NCBI GenBank assembly: GCA_036877525.1
Contig: JAZGTH010000007.1
Coordinates: 4,184,501-4,248,500 of the forward strand
Direction: 5' to 3'
DNA from: Chromobotia macracanthus
Lineage: Eukaryota > Chordata > Actinopteri > Cypriniformes > Botiidae
DNA length: 64,000 nt
Below the pieces are notes generated by a model. It saw only the letters and a program-made list of their open reading frames with translations, was not told the origin of the DNA and ran no database searches. Made by a program: the position numbers and the translations under genes. How positions within the stretch are numbered: the first letter of the stretch is position 1; every line of letters begins with the position of its first letter. Shown here one piece after another: positions 22,940 through 33,958 of the stretch.

Positions 22940-23264
22940 CCAGCTAACAATTTTAGGTTGTAAGATCATTACGTAACATTTCTAGTAACAAAAACATCCT
23001 AGAACGTTCTAGGAACGTTCAAAACGTCCAGTTTTTTAGACGTTGTTTTCACGCCAAGGCCTTGCTATAAGAACATTATATATACACACTTTGTAAATTC
23101 TGTAATATTTTAAAATGTTTCACAAACTACTTAAGTTTATAATATGTATGATATGTAACTAAAACAAATTCTACTACGTTACAGCAAGAATGTTTTTTGA
23201 TAACTTTGGAAGAACTTGTGGAAGATGTTAGCCAACGTTCTGAGAATGTTCCCTGTTAGCTAGG
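22940..23264 (-). mobile_element. Family A inverted-repeat element, full-length copy
   Basis: Bounded by CCAGCTAACA and TGTTAGCTAGG inverted ends. The interior carries TTTTAGGTTGTAAGA, GAACGTTCTAGGAACGTTC (two nested AACGTT palindromes), GCTATAAGAACATTA and CTGAGAATGTTCCC. No open frame of note. Confidence 0.8.
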
Positions 23265-23459
23265 AAATTGCCTGGCAAACATAATACTCTATACTATAGC
23301 AGAAGTAAAGAATCAGAATGAGCTGAAGGAATGCTAATATGCTACTCACAACACAGCTTTTGTGTTTATTTCCGCTTTCATTTTCTACTCTTTAAAAAAA
23401 CACGGTGTAATCCAGCCATGTGAGAAATAAATCCACACAAGCATACAGTGTCTACGTCA

Positions 23460-23715
23460 AAGTGCACTAAATTACCCCCATTCCTTTTTCTTCCAAGCTC
23501 GAAAAGCCTAGAGTTGATCTCATGGCATAATGCGTCCGGCATGCTATATATTGAGAGCTAATATTGCCTTGGTCTGGTGCTGATTGACCTGCATTCTGGA
23601 ATGGTCTCTCTCTGGACGGCCCCACCTGGGGCCCCGATGCTGTCAGAGAGGACGGGCCGCGCTGGATTGATGACAGTCATTCACTGATGAAGCTGTATTC
23701 ATCACGGCTGTCCAG
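23460..23715. other. Candidate conserved noncoding element
   Basis: Unique block with TGATTGACC near 23570 (PBX-like) and TTGATGACAGTCATTC near 23667 (MEIS/PREP-like TGACAG). A GGCCCCACCTGGGGCCCC inverted repeat lies at about 23618-23635. GC-balanced, no exon structure. Confidence 0.35.
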
Positions 23716-23836
23716 ATCTGCACTGTCCAGATGGAGTGTGACCATCCATCCAATGCCAGGGACACATCTGTTCCTTGTGTTGCTTAGAGTACTAACAAGT
23801 CACTCGCTCCCTCAAAAGCCAGTTGATGTCAGGCAC

Positions 23837-23862
23837 GGGTGGGGTGGGGTGGGGGGGAGGGG
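23837..23862 (+). other. G-quadruplex-forming run
   Basis: Five G-runs of 3, 4, 4, 7 and 4 Gs separated by single bases on the + strand, a textbook intramolecular G4 pattern with one-base loops. Confidence 0.75.
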
Positions 23863-24479
23863 CAGGTTAGATGAAAGAAAGAGATCTGTTTTCTCAACAC
23901 TTGTAGCAGAGCCGAATCGGCTGTAATCAGACTGACTGATGCGTAGGACTGTACGTCTCATTCACATTCAGGTCGTTTTTTTTGCAGAATTGCCTTAAAG
24001 AACATTTTTCTTTTTAACCTAAACCGACTTTAAAAAATGACTTGTGTTGTTAATTCTGGTAAATCATATTAGTAGATCATAGACCAGTCATATTACGTAT
24101 ATTATATATAATATTATATTTCTAATGAAATGTATTTAAAATCTAAAAATGAAATATGATAAATATACAGTTTATAATAGTTTGATCTTAAATGAAAACG
24201 GCACATTTAGATTTTCTTTACTGGGTTAACATACTTCCTGTTAAGACAGGACACTGAGGTGGGATGTAGATGGCATTTCTCTTTTTTTAATAGACAGTAG
24301 GCTTTAGTGATGAGACATCATTTGCTGAATACTAGTCATAGGCAGGGGAGAGACTTTTCTTTCCAGAGAACATTTTATTGGACAAACAATTAGACAGTCC
24401 TTTCGATCATTTTCATCATTCGATGATCAATATTTTTGAAATTTTTAACTTTCAAAAAATCAACATGCTTAAATATCAT
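23863..24479. other. AT-rich intergenic, no gene seen
   Basis: Very AT-rich, with TATTATATATAATATTATATT at about 24098. No boundaries of mobile elements seen. Confidence 0.4.
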
Positions 24480-24631
24480 TCTTATAACCCAGTCAGTATG
24501 TCAATACAAGGTCTAAAAAACTGACGCTTTGAATGTTCCTAGAACTTTCAAAATAACATTTTTATCATTTTGTTGGAATGAAACGTGAACATTAGGGAAA
24601 CGTTCTTACAACCTAAAATTGTTAGCCGGAT
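24480..24631 (+). mobile_element. Family A element, truncated copy
   Basis: Carries CTAGAACTTTCAAAATAACA, GGGAAACGTTCTTACAACCT and the end AAAATTGTTAGCCGG. The left half of the family consensus is missing or decayed. Confidence 0.7.
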
Positions 24632-24852
24632 ATGTCATATATGCATCCTTAACGTGTTTGTGTCCGCCTTTAGAATCGCTGGCACACAATGAGCAGTTTT
24701 GGCACACACTTCCTTTTTTAAGGCTGACAAGGACGAGATCAGCAGTCTGAGAGAGAGAGACAGCGCGGGCGGCTTCTTCTCTTCTTCTTGGCTGACAGAC
24801 AGACACCACACAAAGAAACAGCAGCAGAATCCACCTCTAATCTCTCTGCCAA

Positions 24853-24900
<48 letters not shown>

Positions 24901-25639
24901 ACTCGCTGCTCGACACTCTACACTAATTCGCTCACAGCGATTACTGCTATTATCACACTGTAGCAACACAATAAACACCGTCTGATGTTGCTACATGAAG
25001 AGACGTGTTGACAGTCAGTGAAATAGAGAGAGCCAGACAGCAGTTTGTTTTGCTGTCCATTTTTCCCCTTTTCTTTTTTCTCACAGAAGGGAAGGTCAAG
25101 GATTTTCTGCTTAACGATTTCAATATGCCTCCTCAGCTTTGCTCATTAGAATGCAGAATTTTGCTGGAGGAAACATTAAAACAAACTCTTCATACCTGTG
25201 TGCTGCAGCTGGTCGTTTTTACTGCAGAATTATCCGTTTCATCTACTAAGTCTGTTTTTTTATCTGCTTAAACCTAAACTTTAAGCAATACAAACAGACA
25301 AGCAAACCGTTTAGAAGGTAGCAGCCAGGATTAGGAGACCACAGAGCATCTCAGTCTCTTTTATGAATGAAGCCACTTGCTTTTGATAAATAAAGCCACT
25401 TCCTAAAGCCACTTGCCTTCTGTACCATCGTCCTGAATGCTTGTTTTCATGCCGGCCTATTATTGTGGTAGGTTTCCAATAACACCATCTCTAAATGGCA
25501 TAAAGACAGACCTGCTATACTGTACATGTGTTGTGTAGGTATGCAGTTCTTAGCCGTTTAAATAGCAAAAACACTGTTGCTGCAGTCTGGCTATGAAATA
25601 CTCTTTTTCCACATAAAATCATCCTGCTGAAGGTAACCA
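24632..25639. other. Intergenic with (CT)n run at 24856-24902
   Basis: A (CT)n tract creates opposing Ser/Leu and Arg/Glu frames. 25330-25425 contains three AAGCCACTT units (GAAGCCACTTGCTTT, AAAGCCACTTCCT, AAAGCCACTTGCC). The rest is unremarkable unique sequence, with no gene seen. Confidence 0.45.
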
Positions 25640-25762
25640 GAGGTGAAGTAAAACTACGATATTATTCAGCTAGTAGAAAACATCTCTATTGGCATATGCT
25701 AATGGCCATAATTGAAAGAACAGTGACTGCTCCTCATGCTGGGAATAAAGTTATTTAATATA
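25640..25762 (+). other. Duplicated element, copy 1 (77-bp core)
   Basis: The core 25683-25759 begins TCTCTATTGGCATATGCTAA and ends GGGAATAAAGTTATTTAAT. It matches 35442-35518 at 72 of 77 positions with no gap. Weaker similarity extends upstream through GTAAA and TCAGCTAG motifs. The core holds a POU-type TATGCTAAT, CATATG and TAATTGAAAG. No other copy was noticed in the window, so it does not behave like the abundant repeats. An enhancer duplicated locally, or a low-copy repeat, are the two readings. Confidence 0.8.
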
Positions 25763-25971
25763 TTTTGCCAAATTTGCTCATAAGAGTTTAGGACTTTTGG
25801 CTCTATGCAACACATCTGACCATGTTCCCTTCAAGAGAATTCTGCAGCTCTCCCCAAAATCTGCACAGAAACCAAACAAAAAAGTCTGTGTTGGTCCTTG
25901 TCTGAATGAGGCTGTCGTTTTACCCCGTGTAAATCTTGATAAAATCACTGCAGCTTAAGCCTCAGGGCTTT
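25763..25971. other. Spacer between duplicated element and family A copy
   Basis: Unique sequence. Its last 40 bases (TAAAATCACTG then CTTAAGCCTC) resemble the left flank of the family A copy at 34918, suggesting the two flanks are paralogous. Confidence 0.4.
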
Positions 25972-26277
25972 CCTAGCTAACCTGGACCATTCCAAGAACA
26001 CTGGCTAACGTTCCATAAAGGTTCTTTCAACGTTATTAAACGTTCTTGCAGTAACATTGTTAACATTATAAATCATATACATCAAAAATGTTTAGTTGTC
26101 AGTGGAGCGTTTTAAAAAAGTTTGAAGAACGTTCTTACAACCAAACAATAATGTTAATGCACCCTCTAATAAACTGGAGGTTTGGAACCATCTTTTGTAA
26201 TGAACTTTTGTAATGTTTTTGTTACTTAATGCAAACGTTAGGGAAACGTTCTTACAACCTAAAATTGTATGCTAGGC
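25972..26277 (+). mobile_element. Family A element, full-length, in duplicated context
   Basis: Starts CCTAGCTAAC and ends ACAACCTAAAATTGTATGCTAGG. Internal AACGTT palindromes recur at 26012, 26029 and 26040. The right flank CTATTGCTTTGAT and AACAGCAGAATGATTAAA resembles the right flank of the copy at 34918-35275 (roughly 70 percent over 60 bases by hand alignment), unlike the flanks of other copies. Confidence 0.8.
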
Positions 26278-26589
26278 TATTGCTTTGATAAAACAGTGGC
26301 AACAGCAGAATGATTAAACATCGTACAGCAGCTTAATGTAGCAGAAGTGAGCCGCGTAACGGGGACGTTGTCCCCTGCGCACTGCTGCGTTCCGTGCGCT
26401 CTGGCTCCGGTTGCACGCAGGCAACGCACCGCTGCACCACAGAGAGATCTGTGTGAGTTCATTAGGTGGCCGGCAAACTGAAAGAGGCTCAGGAGAGATC
26501 CACGGGAACTTATTCACTGTCTTAAGACTCAATCCTAATCACCTTACTACAGCGTGACTGACAGAGGCGCTCTTCAATGTGATTGAAAG
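26278..26589. other. Unique block with CpG patch
   Basis: 26278-26340 is the paralogous right flank described for the family A copy. 26345-26440 contains clustered CpGs (GAGCCGCGTAACGGGGACG). Minus-strand frames of 61-72 codons are unremarkable. Confidence 0.35.
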
Positions 26590-26850
26590 TATTGATCTCT
26601 CCATCGCTCACCGGCGCGCCCTGTAGCTGCACTGGATGGACAATCACAGGCCGCGCTTTGGAGAAAAGATCTCTTCATCTGCCCTAATCATCCAATCAAT
26701 AATTAGTGTCGGAACAGAGGAGCTCTGACAGGCTTTCTTTATGCTGGTCCACTTCCTGTTCGTCTTCATCTCTGCCAGAGAAGGAATCTGCTGAGTCAAG
26801 CTGTTGCGTTGGACTGTGTTAAGTTGTAAATGCTGTAACACAGTTGACAT
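26590..26850. other. Candidate conserved noncoding element
   Basis: Repeat-free, with CGGCGCGCCC at 26612 and a TAATCATCCAATCAATAATTAG run of homeodomain cores near 26683. No coding signal. Confidence 0.33.
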
Positions 26851-28064
26851 TGAGATTCACAGAGCCCTCAGCGCCTCTGTGTGTGTGTGTTTGTGTCACC
26901 TTGAGAGATGGCAGAGAGCCAGCCTGTGCTCCTGAGAGCTGCCGTCCACCTCTTGGACATGCAAAAGTTGTTCATATCTATCTATCTGTAAGATCTCATG
27001 TGTCACGTCTCATGTATTTTACTGTAATATCCACCCGACGTGTGTCCGGTGTGATCCTGCTGGTAGCTGTTTACTGGAACAGATGTCAGATGGACTGATC
27101 TGCAGCCAGTTGTATGAGTCGTGCATCATTCAGAATGCCTTTTAAATCCAGCATACATGTACATTAATACATGTCATTGTTCAGTATTAATTACCCATAA
27201 ACCCATGCTTCCATATACACAACATATGAGTATTTCCGGAAACACTAAGTGATGATAATAAAGGTTTAAAATTTGTATTTATTATGTAGATGTATTTTAT
27301 TATATCTCATAGAAACGGTTACTCTGCAGAAAAACAACAGTTCTCTGTTGTGTGAGACATGACCACGTTTTAAAAAAAACAATTTCTCTGTTAAAACATC
27401 TGTTATCTCAGAGGAATATTCTTACGTTTGTGTTTCATCATAATTTAATAATACATAGTAATGTAGTTCTGCTGTGGATGCCTAGTTGACTTGCAATTGG
27501 GTGCCAATAACCTGTTAAATTTTGGCAAATCAGTGATTAGTTGTTGCTGAAAAACTGGTATCTTAAACATGATTTGTTCCAGGTGAACTGATGCCCTCTC
27601 AAGGCACTCCCCACCCGCCATTTTTGTGCTTAATACTGTGAATCCTTTACAGCATGTGAAGCAGAGGCTGGTTTTATCATATCACAAACAGCTGATCTGG
27701 ACTGGGATTCAACCATCAGACAGACAGGGAATAACTGGCCTCAGACTGTGACTAAAGTGTCTTTGTGTTTTCTTGAGTGTGTGCTGTGTACATTAGTGGA
27801 AATCAGAGTATTTGATTACTGTCTGTGTGTGTTAGTGTAGATCTGAGTGAAGGAGCCTGTAGCAAGCTGTTTTGTTGCTGCCTTGCCTCTGTGGTCGCCT
27901 GAAGGCAAGAACTCTGAGAGGAATGTAAACTCCCTGCAGGCAGAGAGAGCGAAAGCAAGAGAGAAAGTGAGAGAGAGAGAGATTATTATTTTCATATTTT
28001 TTGTCAGTATTGAGCAAAATATTTGTCATTCTTGAATCATCTGATGTAAATGTTCAATGTCTTA
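26851..28064. other. Intergenic with short GT and GA runs
   Basis: (GT)n at about 26878-26892, TATCTATCTATC at 26975 and GAGAGAGAGAGA at 27970-27982. The rest is AT-rich unique sequence with no gene. Confidence 0.45.
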
Positions 28065-28135
28065 AACAGGAGGTTCACTCAATGATAATGTTGTTTCAAA
28101 CCTGTATGCCATAAAATAATTTTTTTAATCTTCAT
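28065..28135. repeat. Fragment of a TTGTTTCAAACCTGTATG-type repeat
   Basis: AGGTTCACTC and ATGTTGTTTCAAACCTGTATG resemble the fish repeat seen more fully at 63225-63500. Only the inner portion is recognisable. Confidence 0.4.
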
Positions 28136-28201
28136 GCAGTCTCCATAAAACAACAGTTAATTGTGCCCACATAAAACTTCCTCTGTTTTCTGCTCCCTGG
28201 T

Positions 28202-28223
28202 GTACAGTACAGTACAGTACAGT
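28202..28223. repeat. (TACAG)n pentanucleotide repeat
   Basis: Four consecutive GTACA/ACAGT units. Confidence 0.9.
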
Positions 28224-28771
28224 GAGCTCACTGCTAACTGCATTAGTTTTCTGACCCAAAGCTTGCAACAAGCCATTAGCTAATTGGTGCAGGTCTGAGA
28301 CCAGGTCACCCAATAATTAACTATTACATTGGTTGTGGCTTTAACAGCCTACCTATATATAAAAACCTCATACAGGGGGAAATGATAAAGACAGCACACA
28401 TAGGGATCTGCTGGAGAAAAGTTCTCACAATTAAGAGACGCGTAATGCAAGAACAGAGCGCAAAAAAACAACCTTCTCTAGATCTCTAAAACAACAAAAC
28501 TACTGCAATCTGCCTGTGCTCTGAAAGAACATTCATCTGTGAGGATTTCACTCGATGGCTGGAATTCTGCTGAAGATGACCCTTCCTCCAAACATGGGTC
28601 ATGTTCAGAATAAAATACAGGCTTCTTACTGAATAATGTGTAGCCTATACTCTCTATACTGTTATTTTTATATTAAGTGAAACAATAGCACAGATAAACA
28701 TTACAGACTTTTTTGGTCACGTAAGTTCTGCCCAGTTCCACTTTTAATTCAGTTATGTGTTAAAATGTCTT
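28224..28771. other. Intergenic, no gene seen
   Basis: 28265-28345 has CATTAGCTAATTGG and AATAATTAACTATTA, possible homeodomain sites. Otherwise unremarkable. Confidence 0.35.
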
Positions 28772-29114
28772 CCCAGCTAATAAATTAAGGTTGTAAGAAC
28801 CTCAATGTTTCCCCAACATTTCCATTAAGTAACAAAAACGTTAAAAATATTTTTTGAAAGTTGTAGGAATGGTCATTTTAGACATTGTATTGACATAATT
28901 GCTTGGTTACAAGAACATTATTTAAACATTTTTAAATTCTGTAACATTTTTAAAACGTTTCACTAACTACTTAACGTGTTTGATATGTATGATATACAAC
29001 GTTTGAAAAAGTTCTACTAAGATTACTGCAAGTTATGTTTTGAAAACTTGAAGAGTTGAGAGAACTTTTAGAGAACATTAACCAATGTTCTGAGAATGTT
29101 CCCTGTTAGCTGGG
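28772..29114 (-). mobile_element. Family A element, full-length copy
   Basis: Ends CCCAGCTAA and GTTAGCTGGG. Interior has TTAAGGTTGTAAGAACC, GGTTACAAGAACATTATTT and CTGAGAATGTTCCC, reading in the opposite direction to the copies at 25972 and 34918. No coding capacity. Confidence 0.85.
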
Positions 29115-29209
29115 TTAGCATGTGTCAGTCTGATCAAGTGATAAGTCTGAAATGAGACGTTACACATTGTAGCTGTAATTACTCCTGGTTCATTTGTTAC
29201 ACTGAAGAT

Positions 29210-29335
29210 GTGTGTGACAGCGCCGGTGATGCACGCAGCCACATTTGCATGCAGAACAGCAGTTAACGATTTGCCAAAAAAAATGAATATTCATGTGCTA
29301 TTTAGCACATCTCAGCATGTATATTTTGAGGATGT
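29210..29335. other. Candidate conserved element with hairpin and octamer
   Basis: Contains ATTTGCAT (inverted octamer) at 29243-29250, AATGAATATTCATG, and a TGTGCTATTTAGCACA inverted repeat near 29295. Unique sequence. Confidence 0.35.
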
Positions 29336-30329
29336 ATTTACTTGAGAGAAAATGGACATCAATTTGCAAAAATACAGTCCATTTTCCAACTCTTGTGGTC
29401 CAGTCACAAATTTGAAGATGAGCTTCTAGTTGTCAAGTGTTGTTCTTTTCACCTTCTTCATGTGCCAAAGTAGCTTAATTTGCTAAGGGCCTGTTGGAGA
29501 AGCAGCATACTACAGCAACAATCGCTTACGTAATGTTGAAGAGCAGTTCTCTACAGACACTCCAGTGAAGCTCACACGAAACTCGATTCCCAGTGGCTCC
29601 ATCTCACACCATCCAGCTAACAGTGTACAGTTAGCCAGTCATTACCGTAAAATAAATCCGGACTGCCATGTGCATGTCTTGTTCGGAATTCTGTGTACAT
29701 TGTTTTTAATTCTGTGTACTGAATTCTACTGTACCCGGAATATTTGTTTAAGTGTACACAAAAGTAAAAAGTCAGAAGCATGTTATCTGCTGTTGTATAT
29801 GTAGTTTTTTTTGTACTGTCTCTCTCATAAACTACATTTTGCTATTGATTTTCTTAAAGTGTTTCCCAAACGATTTACAATGATGCACTCCTTCACATAA
29901 TAATATTTATGTTCCCTTTTCTCTGGAATCACACACATAAGATGCATCTCATTTCGAAGGCTGCGTTCTCCGGAGTCTGCGTTTGTCAGCCGCATATGTC
30001 ACAAAGGTTGTCTCATTTCAGACATGATTCGAAGTAATGAACTTATCAAATTACTGAAATACAGAATTACTAGAAAGTGAACTGAAATTAGTCTCAAGTG
30101 TTAACCATCTCCAGTATCACAACAAGCAACGTTTTTTCAAAGTATAATTTTATTCTGATTTTGCTGATTAACAGAAATATTTCAAAAGCAGCAAAAAAAC
30201 ATTTATCCATGATGATGGGCATGTAAACATGAGTGCTGTGTATCTGAGCATAGTTCCTGTGTTTCATAACTGTCAGTGGACAGGTGTTTGTTTCCATTTA
30301 AACATATCAGTCTCATTTAATTGCAGCCT

Positions 30330-30331
<2 letters not shown>
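29336..30331. other. Intergenic with possible old repeat fragment
   Basis: 29940-30060 contains TCTCATTTCGAAGGCTGCG and a similar inverted phrase, like a decayed fish repeat. The 79-codon frame at 29565-29804 is not supported by anything else. Confidence 0.35.

Positions 30332-30360
<29 letters not shown>
30332..30360. repeat. (GA)n microsatellite
   Basis: About 14 uninterrupted GA units. Confidence 0.95.
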
Positions 30361-30365
<5 letters not shown>

Positions 30366-30479
30366 CATTCACACTGTGAGTGAATTGAGTTTGGTTGTGG
30401 TTGAGGGAATCTGAGTTAAGGTGCTTTCATACTGTGCATGACAAACAATGAGCAGGGGAACCAATTAGTCTGTTGAGTT

Positions 30480-30700
30480 GAGGAAAAAACTCACGTCCAG
30501 AATGTCCCAGCAGATATGTTATGATTCATATCCAAGAAGCATTTAGCTGACTATTTCTTTGTTTGCCAATGGCTTAATTATGGAACCACTGTAGCGTTGT
30601 GTCTCCCCAGAGGGCGACTTGTTGGAGACAAGCCAAGTGCATTTTTTATTGCACCGAGTGAGTGTTTAGAAGGAAAGCACGGCTGCGTGTGTGTTTTGTA
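30480..30700. other. Candidate conserved noncoding element
   Basis: Unique block with TGGCTTAATTATGGAACC near 30568 and a CTCF-like core at 30605-30618. No exon structure. Confidence 0.33.
30605..30618 (+). promoter_or_regulatory. CTCF-like site
   Basis: CCCCAGAGGGCGAC agrees with most positions of the vertebrate CTCF core (CCASNAGRGGGCRS). It could mark a loop anchor upstream of the promoter at 46.7 kb. Single-motif inference. Confidence 0.35.
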
Positions 30701-30814
30701 GATGGTTATTAGGAAAGTGTTCGCTGCTGCTGAAAGATTCAGCGAGTTATCATCTGTGCAGTCTTGTGAAACCAGACTTTTGACTATCAGAATGAAATCT
30801 TGTCAAGTTTGCAG

Positions 30815-30925
30815 AGGGAATGGCCGATATGACCGGTATGAGTAATGCTATTTTGTAACAGTATATATGACAATATATCACAATACAGTTATTTTGCTGG
30901 AAATTGAAGATGTGTATTTATATAA
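30815..30925 (+). repeat. Family D repeat fragment (ATCACAATA type)
   Basis: GGCCGATATGACCGGTATGA, TATATCACAATACAGTTATT and TTGCTGGAAATTGAAG align with 50965-51080 and 56030-56115. Known in fish as AT-rich repeats with alternating TATCACAATAT. Confidence 0.55.
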
Positions 30926-31734
30926 ACATATTTAGACCACTTTTCTTTGTGATTGCTATCCGGATGTAAAAAGACTTTCAACCAGCAAAAAACGTTCCTG
31001 GAAAAGATTGCCTACCCTTGTCTTTAAGAAACATTTCCACACAGGAGGCAATTCGTTATCTTGGGAAACACACACTTCAGACTGTACTACTGTATGTGCT
31101 GCGTTTTGGCTTTTACTGTATAATTTGTTGTTCCTGTGTTTTCTCAAGTGCTCAGGTTGATGGCAGCTGTGCAATAATCACATTTGTCTGGTCTCACTTT
31201 ACAAAGCTCTGCTTTATCCAGTCAATGAGTGTAGAATGGTATTACAGTTTATTCATCCTTTGTGTTTTCTCGCCTTTTCTGCTCTGTATGCTTCTGAATA
31301 CAAATGCCCCTTTTTTCTTTTTGTTATTTGCGATCTTTAGCACACTTGAGTGTGCTTTGATTCTGTGTGTGCGCGCTGGCTTTAATAGAAGTTAGCTCAG
31401 CTTCCCCTTCAGGCAAGATGCCGATGTTTCTGAGCAGGTACAGGTTGCATCCTTCCACGCACACACACACAAACACACACATACTGTCATGTTCGCTCTG
31501 TGCTAAATGCCCCCTGGCTGTACCCAGCACACAGTATGATCATTGAGCTTCACAATGGTTCTGACAGAGCTGATTTTAGACTGCTGGCAGTTGCCTGTTT
31601 TCAGAGAAGAAAAGCAGAACTTGTTCTGGTGAATCCAGCTGGATGTGAATACTTTGAGTTTTTTTGTGTCTTTTTGTGTTACCTTATCATTCTTTTCTAT
31701 AGAAGAGGCTTTTTTCTATAGAAATGTTGCATGT
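30926..31734. other. Intergenic, no gene seen
   Basis: The 125-codon frame at 31018-31395 has an attractive hydrophobic translation (Phe/Leu/Cys-rich), but it is T-rich throughout, lacks family resemblance and is overlapped by a minus-strand frame. A (CA)n run lies at about 31459-31481. Confidence 0.35.
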
Positions 31735-31990
31735 TCTTTCAGTTTTCGCCTCTCTACCGCCACCTCTGTTTAAAACATAAAATTGCAGATTACTTTACAT
31801 ACTTTTCATTACGTTACATTCATTACATAAGTCAAATGAAGCCAAATGGGCATTTTCTTGGGAAATCGGACCTGGAAGCTCAAATAAAAAATTATTATAA
31901 ATTTACTGTTGCAAATCGGGGTAAGGTAAGGAGACCGTTTTGAACACTGACCTGTTATGTACTTGCTCAGTTACCGATTCATTTATAAAT
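31735..31990 (+). mobile_element. Family B element, copy 2
   Basis: TTTCGCCTCTCTACCGCCACC, GCCAAATGGGCATTTTCTTGG, AAATCGGACCTGGAAGCTC, GTAAGGAGACCGTTTTGAAC and TTATGTACTTGCTCAGTTACC match copies 1 and 3. The terminal TAACGGATTGCAGC-type end is eroded. Confidence 0.7.
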
Positions 31991-32469
31991 TAGTTATTTA
32001 GTAGTAGTTTTAATTAAAGTTTAGTTAGTTAAAAGTAGTTATTTACCTCCTGTGATTATTCTTCCAGCATCCCTCCAGCACTAACGGCTGGTCTGGTTTA
32101 CTTTGCAGCTTAGTAAGTGTCTGGTTCTGTGTGCAAAACACCTCAGAGGGTCAGCAGATGGACTGTAGGCGTGTCGTCCGAAGTCTGTGTGCCTGCGATT
32201 ACCTGTCGTGATGCGACGAAAGCTTTTTCAAAACCACTAAGTATACGAGCGTGTGTCTGTGTGTGTGTTGAGCACTCAGTCCCTGTGTGCGATGACTCAA
32301 GTCTCATAGATTACCCCTGGCTTACAGAGAAAGAAATGGAGAAATGTTGAAAGTGATAGACAGACCCTGGTGCTCCGGGATGTATGCGGCTCCATGCTCA
32401 TGCACGTCTGCTCCAGAGGCTCGGAGGGGGCGATGCCTAGCGATAATGGAAGCAGCAGTGGTTGTGGCC
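31991..32469. other. Intergenic, no gene seen
   Basis: A short AGTTAGTTA/GTAGTTATT low-complexity stretch near 32000-32045, then GC-balanced unique sequence with no repeat or exon signals. Confidence 0.35.
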
Positions 32470-32960
32470 GTATTGATTGCTCAGGCCATAAGTTTATTGT
32501 TCTAAGGAGTGACTAACAACAACCCGCTGGGTTGCGGCTCATTCTGGCTCGACCGTTCCAGCCACTTGGGCCAGGATAGCCGTGTGTTTAATTGTTTGCT
32601 GTGTTGGTTGGGCCGCAGTAGGATGTCCACAGGGAGATGGGCTGATTCAGCCTTCTGACCTCTCTCTCTCTCCACAGCATGATGCACTGATTGAGACGAG
32701 AACCTATCAATGGTGCTCCCTCCCCTGTGCGCTCCAATTAACAGACAAAACCCAGGTTTGGTCCTCACAGAAGAACTGGAGGTGCCGGAACACAATGGAA
32801 TAAAACTAATAGATCAAGGTTTCCACCAGCAGAGAGCAGGAAGAGCCGTGTTTGGAATGTTTGTTTTTAATTAGGACGGGAAATTTCAGTGTAGTTGTGA
32901 GCAATTGGGAAGATCTGGACTGCTAATGGGGTTTGTTTTGTTCTCACGTCCATCATAATC
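32470..32960. other. Candidate conserved noncoding element
   Basis: Nearly 500 bases of unique, GC-balanced sequence with SOX-like TTTATTGTTCTAAG and ACAACAACCC, TTTAATTGTTTGC, and TCCAATTAACAGAC. Overlapping frames on both strands (97 codons minus, 73 plus) suggest simply few stops. An internal CTCTCTCTCTCCACAG acceptor-like tract at 32661-32678 is not matched by a plausible exon. Confidence 0.38.
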
Positions 32961-33590
32961 AGGTGAAAACATTTTTGGAAAAATGTGATTGTTGTCTTAA
33001 ATGGTTGGTTTGATGTAATGAGAACTTGTAAGTAAAAAATGGAATTTTACCCTTAAACATTCTTAAAAATATGGAAAAGAAATTCAATAAGTTATTGTCA
33101 TTTGTACTTTAAAACTAGGATAATTGTTTTCATTTTTTAAGATATATTTTTGTTCTTTAAAACTGGCATAGTAACAGTTCCAGAATCACTGGCATTAAAG
33201 AATCACACTTAAAATGTGTGAATACAAAAACAATAATGTCCTGTCAAGATAATCAGAAAATTGCCTGCAGATTTGTAAACGAATAATCTTCACCTGGTTG
33301 TATAGAACGTCAAGCATGTAATTTAATCATACAAAAGCAAACAGACAAAAATTCATACATCACAGAAATATACATCACAAATGTCATTGGTGCACAGCTG
33401 CAGTATTATATAAGAACAATCACAGAAGTGATTGATTGTCACTTTGGTATGGTGCGAACGAGGATGAGTTAATTTCAGGTGACATTTCACACGATATGTT
33501 CATGTTTTGTGGACTGTGAGGCCCAGCCAAAAAAACGGATAACAGGAACAGCCAGTGCAATTCCTGCTCCAGTGCTCAATCACATAACTA
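32961..33590. other. AT-rich intergenic, no gene seen
   Basis: AT-rich unique sequence with no boundaries of mobile elements. Confidence 0.4.
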
Positions 33591-33599
33591 AATGTAGAT

Positions 33600-33885
33600 A
33601 TCCAACCATCTTCAAATGAACAAACACAATTTGGCAAATAGTACAAAATGAAATTGAGCGTCGTGTGCTTTCCAATCCACGCACGGGGCTCCCCGGAGGT
33701 CCCTCCCCAGGGCCCGCTGAGCCTGGCTCAATCCTCACAAACATTATCTGTGAGTGAGTGAACTCTATTTGGGAATTGGTAAAGCGCACGGTGAGAGAAA
33801 TAGACTCGGAATAGAACAGACCGGCAAATTCCATTTCACATCTGAAGTGGCAGAGCTGCAGAGAGATCATTTGGTTTGGAGTGAG
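33600..33885. other. Candidate conserved noncoding element
   Basis: GC-balanced unique block open on the minus strand for 96 codons, but with no recognisable protein. It contains CACGCACGGGGCTCCCCGG and ACTCTATTTGGGAATTGG. Compared with the AT-rich sequence on both sides, it stands out clearly. Confidence 0.35.
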
Positions 33886-33921
33886 TAAACACAGAAGACT
33901 CCATCGCTCACAATGACTTAT

Positions 33922-33958
33922 GTGTGTGTGAGAGAGAGAGAAAGAGAGAGAGAAAGAG
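33922..33958. repeat. (GT)/(GA)n microsatellite
   Basis: TGTGTGTGAGAGAGAGAG followed by AAAGAGAGAGAGAAAGAG. Confidence 0.9.

Noticed and set aside
28203..28222. (TACAG)n as a regulatory motif array
   Set aside because: Only four units of simple sequence. Slippage is sufficient explanation.
31018..31395. 125-codon frame with Phe/Leu/Cys-rich segments
   Set aside because: Same low-GC artefact, overlapped by a minus frame.
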